A DNA stretch of 64,000 bases, taken from assembly GCF_028502605.1 (NCBI RefSeq), contig NW_026611593.1, positions 868,001 through 932,000 on the forward strand, in the 5' to 3' direction. The notes beneath the pieces are model-generated. The model did no database searches. It was not told the origin of the DNA and saw only the letters and a list, made by a program, of their open reading frames with translations. Made by a program: the position numbers and the translations under genes. Source of the stretch: Trichoderma breve (taxonomy: Eukaryota; Ascomycota; Sordariomycetes; Hypocreales; Hypocreaceae). Each line of letters opens with the position of its first letter. Positions within the stretch are counted from its first letter, which is position 1. This document shows positions 58,125 to 64,000 of this stretch, piece by piece.

Positions 58125-58970
58125 TCAGGCCGCCTCTACATTAATAGACTGTGATTCTACCTGCTTCACCCATCGCACCGCGCTGTCCCGCAGATAATTC
58201 TCAATTAATTCGCACCCGCAGCTGCCATGCTCCAGCAGCATATTCTTCAGCACAATCCGCTCCGCGACTAAGTCTTTCATAATCTGATTGAGCTGTCGAT
58301 TCTCATCTTCCAAGGCGTCGTGCCTGGAGCTGAGCTTTTCCACCGCGACTCGCTGTCTGCCGCGGCACTTGTCCGCCGCCACGCGATTCTTCTCTCGAAT
58401 GCGCTGGCGGCTTGCTTCTTGTTCTTGAGGGGTCTTGGTCCGGCGAGGCCTTTTTGCGACGCTGCCCTCTTCAGTTGATGACAATGATGATGCTTTTCGA
58501 GTCTTGGTCTGCTTCTTGCAGGCTGTTGAAGGCTCTTCTTTGAATGTGTGTAGTGATGATGGTGCGATGGAGAAGCAGTTGTCAGATGTGGTGGAGGTTG
58601 CTGGTGTTGACGGGCTGTATTCAGGGCCCTGTGGGAGTTGGTCGTTTTGATAATCCCATATCATGCCGGCGCTTTGAGAGCTTTCGCTCCCAGATGTAAC
58701 GCTTTCGGCGGGAGGGCTGGTAATGCTGCTTGGGTCGGGATACTTGAGGAAGCCCTCTGCTATATCCCATTCGGCAGTTTGCAAGGGGAGGGTAGGTAAG
58801 AAGACATCTGAAGAGTGTTCTAGACCTGTCGAGCTGTAGCACAGGTTGGGCCAGATCGTGGTCGAGGTGCCCTCCCGATCCGCCGGCGGATATGGCAGGG
58901 AAATGTGACCTGCATTGGCGTAGTCTGGACCGCAAGCGATGTATGGGGAAGCTTCGGCAATGCCAGCCAT
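58125..58970 (-). CDS. bZIP transcription factor, ATF/CREB-like
   Basis: Single exon, 281 residues, start ATG 58970. The basic region REKNRVAADKCRGRQR (about residues 192-207) has the N-x-A-A-x-x-C-R core. The zipper has leucines at exact heptad spacing (213, 220, 227, 234, 241). The N-terminal 180 residues are Ser/Thr/Pro-rich and probably the activation region. A second part after the zipper (HGSCGCELIENYLRDS) resembles the conserved tail of fungal Atf1/Atf21-like stress regulators. Expected nuclear, dimeric. Targets and stimulus are unknown. Confidence 0.9.
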   Translation of the reverse strand: MAGIAEASPYIACGPDYANAGHISLPYPPADREGTSTTIWPNLCYSSTGLEHSSDVFLPTLPLQTAEWDIAEGFLKYPDPSSITSPPAESVTSGSESSQSAGMIWDYQNDQLPQGPEYSPSTPATSTTSDNCFSIAPSSLHTFKEEPSTACKKQTKTRKASSLSSTEEGSVAKRPRRTKTPQEQEASRQRIREKNRVAADKCRGRQRVAVEKLSSRHDALEDENRQLNQIMKDLVAERIVLKNMLLEHGSCGCELIENYLRDSAVRWVKQVESQSINVEAA

Positions 58971-61870
58971 GTTTGTTGCCTTGTAAGATCTTGGCTTGTT
59001 CGAAAATGATATCTACAACACCGTGGATTACAAGTTCCAGGAATAATGTTCACAAGTCTAGGAGAGCCACGATGAGCAGATCAGCAACGAGATGAGAAGA
59101 GGATATGCGTCCCCTAACGAGGCGGAAACGTCATTGCTAAATATATTCTTGGCCATGATAGCCAGATCGCCGCCTGGCTGGGGCTGGGGGGGTCCTTTGG
59201 AGCCTTTGAACCGTATTCCCGCAAGCAAAGGAAAAGTTGAAGGACGGTTACCCCTGGCTGCCCGTTGGGCTAGCAAAGTCGTATTAGCGCCTTCAAAGTC
59301 ATGCCTCAGACCGTTTGAAGCATCTTGGACAGGCAGGCAGGGAGGGTATACAAGGTTCAAACTAGGAAATTGATCTGAGCACTTGGCTAGTCTCTGTATG
59401 CAGGATAGTGCACATAGCACACAAAGCCGGTGTGGAGACGGCGTCACGAAGGTGGCCCTGCGGGTCGCGCATAATACATGATGGCAAGGGCAAAAGTGTG
59501 ATGGCTTGGTGCGATGGCAGAGGTGGTCATCGGTGTCCCGGGCCAAGCACGCACACACACTCATCAAAAGAATGCAGCCGGCCCCCGTTCCGGATGGGGC
59601 CAGCCAACCCGGTTCCAAAGCCAAGTTATATCAAACCGGCGCCAAAGGAGTCGACCAAGTCAGCTCCACGATGCGCCGGCGTTGCTTGTTTCGGCGGGGG
59701 GCTCCAATATCAAAGTGTGCGCTTCTAACCCTTCCTGAGGAGAGGAGAGGAGATAAATGGCGGATCTGTGCGCGGTAGAGTTCGGCTACACAAGAGTCAG
59801 CATGTATATTGGGAGAAATGTCAGGCGGGCATCTTCCAAAGCAGCCAAGATCCTCAATCGTCAGAGCCCAACATGCAGCCATACGATACTCGTACGTCCC
59901 AACCAAGGCACGGCTCGTTCTCAGCAATCCCCCCCAAGGCCAACACCCACACCGAAGCAGAAACATATCTTCAGGCAGGAAACCCCCCTGTAAGAGAGAA
60001 GCCCTTCTGTCTGCCACCCCTGCCCGGGTCCTTCTGGTAGCTAGTAGAAGGTTGGGCTGGTGCTCCGCGACAGGTGCAGCGGTTCTTAACGTGAAGCAAG
60101 CCGCGGTCCAATTGGCAATCTTATCAGGGCCCTTGAGAGGAGAAGGAGGAGCACTAAACGTTGTGGATAGCGTAGTGGAGGGCAAGGGGCCAGTGGGAGC
60201 TCAGTCGTTGGCGTCACCATCGATGGGATCGCGATCGCAGTTTCTGCTGTCTGTGGTGTAAGAGAATACAAAGGCGCTGTTGTATAACATCAGACGGAGG
60301 TTTTGCTCCGGAGAAAATGCTCCGGCCCGCACTGCAAACGAGGTGGACGCCTCCAAGTGCAGCCGGCCCACTACAAGAGCAGGGAGAAAACAAGATTGAG
60401 ATAACTTCAAGGTTCTTGTTTGACCAAGTCTGACTGTTGGGGCCAGATGGCTCCATTCCGAGTTGAACAGGTGGAAAGAATCTGACCCAGCAAGCGCATA
60501 ATCTCGATGATGGGCGAAGATTTTGATTCCTTGATACTGCAAGGGGGAGTCACGTGAATTATCACGTGCCGTTTGGGCTCCCGAAACTCCCCTGTTTATC
60601 CTGCATATCCACCCTTGGCTTGCTGGAAAAGAGCCCGACTCGGCTAAATCCATCTGTCAAAGGCTCAGCCCGCTTTGTTTCTCCACAGGATTGTCAACAA
60701 CCGGTTTTCTGCAAGCCACTACTCTGCATCGTGTTCCGTTGGCCACTACGGAGCCACCACGGAGCACTCATGGAAACGGTAAGTCCTATGTGGCGGGAGC
60801 TGGAGCTGCTATCCTAGGCAGGCGGAAAAATCTCCAGCTTGGCTTGGGGATTCACGGACCGAAAGCTCCCTGAAGGGACCCTGGGTCAGTCAGACGGCTC
60901 AAACGTGATACAGGAACAAAGCACAATGGACAGGCAACAGACAACGAAGAATGGAGCACAGAGTCTGTAACAGAGCACAGAGTACAAAGCACAGCTTAGG
61001 GAATTGCGTCACATACCGTATACAGGCACTTCTGCGGCACGGCACGTTGCCAAAACCAGTTGAGGCCTTAGCAACGTGCCTTCGTCTCGGCTGGAGCTTG
61101 TGAGATTGGATGTTAATGGCGGATGGCGCCGGCCTCCAACTTTCGAGGTCTAATGCATGTAAGCGACAAAAGGTGGCGGATTAAGCTGGCGAGCTAAGAG
61201 CCTCCTCATCACAAAAAAAAAAAGAAGCTATCCATGAACAGCAAGGCCATAAGGGGAAGAAGCACCTTTCCCGCGACCAATTAATCTAAACGTGCGTCAG
61301 TGCGTGTCCCTGCTCAGACCGAGATATGCTCGGATATCACATCTTGACTCCAGCTGGGTATTCCAAAACCTCAACTGTGAAGATGTGGATGTAACGTAGA
61401 AACATTCCATGCCAAGAAGCATGAACATCGGTATCCACGAAAACTCCTTAAAGCCACAGCCCAGGGTATGTGAGGCGACTGGATCCTTGTCTTCGCGAGG
61501 AGAAGTTTAATCTGCTGTCGGAACTAACGCAGCACCCCATCAAATTGAGAAATGGGGCTGACAGGCGTTCCGCCTTGGCCCATGATCCATGCCAATTCTT
61601 CTATCCCCAAAAGAACCAATGTCGTCATCAGCTCTCCAGTTTGTGCCAGGGCCTCCGCAAAAGCATGAATCTGTGCCAAGACGAAGCTGGCCCTAGCGAA
61701 TCGCGGGAGCGGCTCCTTGCCGTCTGTCTACTGTCGAGTAACACACTCTTCTCAAACCGAGCGCTAGCAGTATCAACCACGTTTCATATGTCCATGATGA
61801 AGCTTGCCCTACCCTAAAGGTTGCAAAGAAACCTGTTGTGAGATCTTTATCTTGTGCCAAGTAGCTGATA
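58971..61870. other. gene-free region, 2.9 kb
   Basis: Upstream region of the bZIP gene, then sequence with overlapping short frames on all strands near 59.1-60.7 kb but no motif, splice or start support. I see no gene. Confidence 0.4.
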
Positions 61871-62750
61871 GACCAAAGGTCTCAAAGGCTACATTGGTAC
61901 TGCGAATCATGGTTCCTATCTCTGCGATTCCAGTGATTTCCTTTTATAGCAGGTATCTAGTGTAACTTCAAAGTTGTAAATTGGTGACATTTAACGAGGC
62001 GAGGCTCTCCAGCACCTAGACAGGTGGTCATCGAGACAGTTCTCAATTTCTCTGAGCTATGAGTCCGGTCAAAAATGCTGTAGACCCTCACTCCACGTAT
62101 TACATACCTACATCGAGGCAGTTCTCTTTCAAGCCTGGGGAGGAACTAAAAATGCTGTGAAGAGGAAGAGGCTTCGGACTAGGTTGTCAATACCTGGAAA
62201 CTCAGATCTACAAATCTAAAGAGCCAAACCCCAGAATTGCTGTCGAATTACAGAGCCGCCAATCTAACTGCATTTTACATAGTTCAGTATCTTTTAGGAT
62301 CGTGCAAGGAGTTGTGTGCTGTCGCCGTTGCTTTTTTACATTTCATCAGACCAAAGGGCTCAAAGACCACATTGGTACTGCGATGTGCGATTCTTGGATC
62401 TGCACATGATTAAGGTGCAGTATTTTAATGACTCCCTTTCATGGTACCTCATCCAGCTTCAAATCTGTTATGATTGGCGGTATGCAGCACCTAAACAAGT
62501 CATTGGGACAGTGTTCAATTTCTCTGAGCCTTGGATCGAATTAAAAATGCTGTGAAACCCCACTCTTACGTATTACATAGCTATACCAAGACAATTCTCT
62601 CACCTGGGGAGGAGTTAAAAATGCTGTGAAGACTTTGAGGGGTAATTGTCGAAACCGGGGAAATCAGATTTACAAATCTAAAGAACCAAAGCCTAGAATT
62701 GCTGTTAAATTGTAGAACTGCCAAGCTAACTGCATTTCGCGTAGTTCGTG
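61871..62750 (+). repeat. decayed two-unit tandem duplication, period about 478 bp
   Basis: Unit 1 (61871-62285) and unit 2 (62349-62750) share ordered words: GACCAAAG..CTCAAAG, ACATTGGTACTGCGA, CAATTTCTCTGAGC, ACGTATTACATA, CTGGGGAGGA, TTAAAAATGCTGTGAAGA-like words, ACAAATCTAAAGA, AGAATTGCTGT and TAACTGCATTT. Many differences are transitions. No coding frame is shared. Confidence 0.65.
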
Positions 62751-64000
62751 ATTTACGGATGTAGCCGTGGTCCCGAAAGCAGACAATAGGCATTTGAGAG
62801 CTGGCAATGACTGTATCAATCTATCTCATAGGCCATTCATTAGCTCATGATTTGTAGATGCGGTAGTAGTTGACATCAAAATTCCAACTTGGCTACTTTA
62901 CTGCCGCTATTTATATGGTTATATACCTATCCGCAGTCAGTCTGATTGCTCGGAGAGCTGCAAAGAGAAGACACAAGGGGACACGGCTTCCAAGCAAGTC
63001 GTGCCATTAATTCCATCCCCGAAGAAGTACTTATTCTCTCCCACTAATTCTGAATCCCATAATATACACCTCCCAGTCAACTTGGAATATTTGTGGGCGG
63101 TGTCACTGGAAATTGTCTACAGAATATGCAACATCGCCGCATTCAAGGAACCTAGCTCAGAAGCGTATATACTGTCCTTTTGCACTTTTTACTGCCACAA
63201 TATCTTTCCAACTATCAGACATCGTGAAAAAAGATGAGGTGGACTGCGTAATGGCTATATAGCTCAAATTTTAGGGCAATGGACCAGATATGTCGTACAG
63301 CCATTCTGGGGACATGTTACAGTGTAGGGTATTCTCCAGCATCACCATTCGTGTGTGCGGTGTTTCAAAACTACCTTAGTCATACAGACCGTGTCTGCAT
63401 CGGAAGTAACCCTTTTTCAGTTATAAGCATTCTGGGTTCTTATTTTTGGAAGAATACGAAGTGTGTAAAAGTTGGAAGCATTACGTTACGTGTATCACAA
63501 AATGTTGCCAGTGGCTAGCTTTTCAGAGGGAGGCTTCCAACTACACTGGGTCGCATTTCTCCGCCCACTCTCAAATTGTGAGGCGTCCGAACGCCAAAGA
63601 ATACCGATCTAGGGGTTAAGGATTGCACAATGAGTCTTGGTAATTTTTTTGTTCCCATGTCTGCTGTTGGCCGAGTATTCCTGGTAGTCGTCATAGAATC
63701 GCGCACAGTGCCGCTTAATTCCTCGGTGGCTTGTCGTTTCAACCTCGAACGGCATTTTAGGAAATCCGAGCAAGACCGAGCATCCTACTATCGGCGCAAC
63801 ACGATTTGCGAATACCGTTCAAATAACGTGTTTCAAAGGATCGCTATGGCCTCTTCAAGTGGATTATATAAGTGGTGACACCCGGAGTTTAGCAAGTGTT
63901 GTCGCCGTGCTTCAGCCAGACTAACCTCATTTCGTATTTGAGCGATCCATGATTCGGCAGGCTGTCGGCAGCTAATGAACCACGGTACCGGTAGTGCGAT
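62751..64000. other. gene-free right end
   Basis: No exon or known repeat identified up to the window edge. Confidence 0.4.

Noticed and set aside
59058..60653. Overlapping frames of 90-190 codons on both strands
   Set aside because: All frames are open because stops are scarce in this GC-richer stretch; none shows a start context, motif or intron pattern.

Overview
The window is nuclear DNA of a filamentous ascomycete. Genes are split by 47-154 bp GT-AG introns (most 50-70 bp) with CTAAC/CTGAC-type branch sites. The families present (HET, NACHT/STAND, Zn2Cys6, DHA2-type MFS, GMPP with a coiled-coil leader) are those of Pezizomycotina. Sordariomycetes, probably Hypocreales, is my inference; the species cannot be named from the sequence. 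Many gene models were rebuilt here by matching reading phases across introns, so they do not coincide with single open frames.

Left part (about 1-34.3 kb) is accessory and loosely packed. It opens with a convergent pair: a HET-domain gene cut by the window edge and a seven-exon NACHT NLR-like gene ending in C2H2 zinc fingers. Then come a Zn2Cys6 regulator, a haem-thiolate peroxidase/peroxygenase, a secreted alpha/beta hydrolase, a four-exon secreted beta-sandwich-like protein lying between two copies of a decayed dispersed repeat, a 14-TM MFS exporter, an SDR, an ISG12 (interferon-induced 6-16 family) membrane protein, a small secreted cysteine-containing protein, a second SDR, a Zn2Cys6 transcription-factor gene broken by two frameshifts and one nonsense codon, a nitronate monooxygenase and a monocarboxylate-type MFS transporter. 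Intergenic gaps of 1-4 kb hold minisatellites and other repeats. There is no PKS, NRPS or terpene synthase, so I do not call a metabolite cluster.

Middle part (about 35-59 kb) is mostly conserved housekeeping: a chromodomain/AT-hook protein, Pam17 (mitochondrial import motor), Uba4 (tRNA thiolation/urmylation E1), Slx9 (ribosome biogenesis), a NEDP1/SENP8-type Ulp1 protease with an unusual C-terminal tail behind an in-frame TAG, an unknown disordered/coiled-coil protein, a ManC-type GDP-mannose pyrophosphorylase fused to a coiled-coil leader, a membrane-anchored gamma-glutamylcyclotransferase-like protein, NAD-dependent glycerol-3-phosphate dehydrogenase with two in-frame starts, and a bZIP regulator. 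Divergent promoters serve chromodomain/PAM17 and UBA4/SLX9.

Right end (59-64 kb) has no gene I can support. It contains a decayed tandem duplication with a period of about 478 bp.
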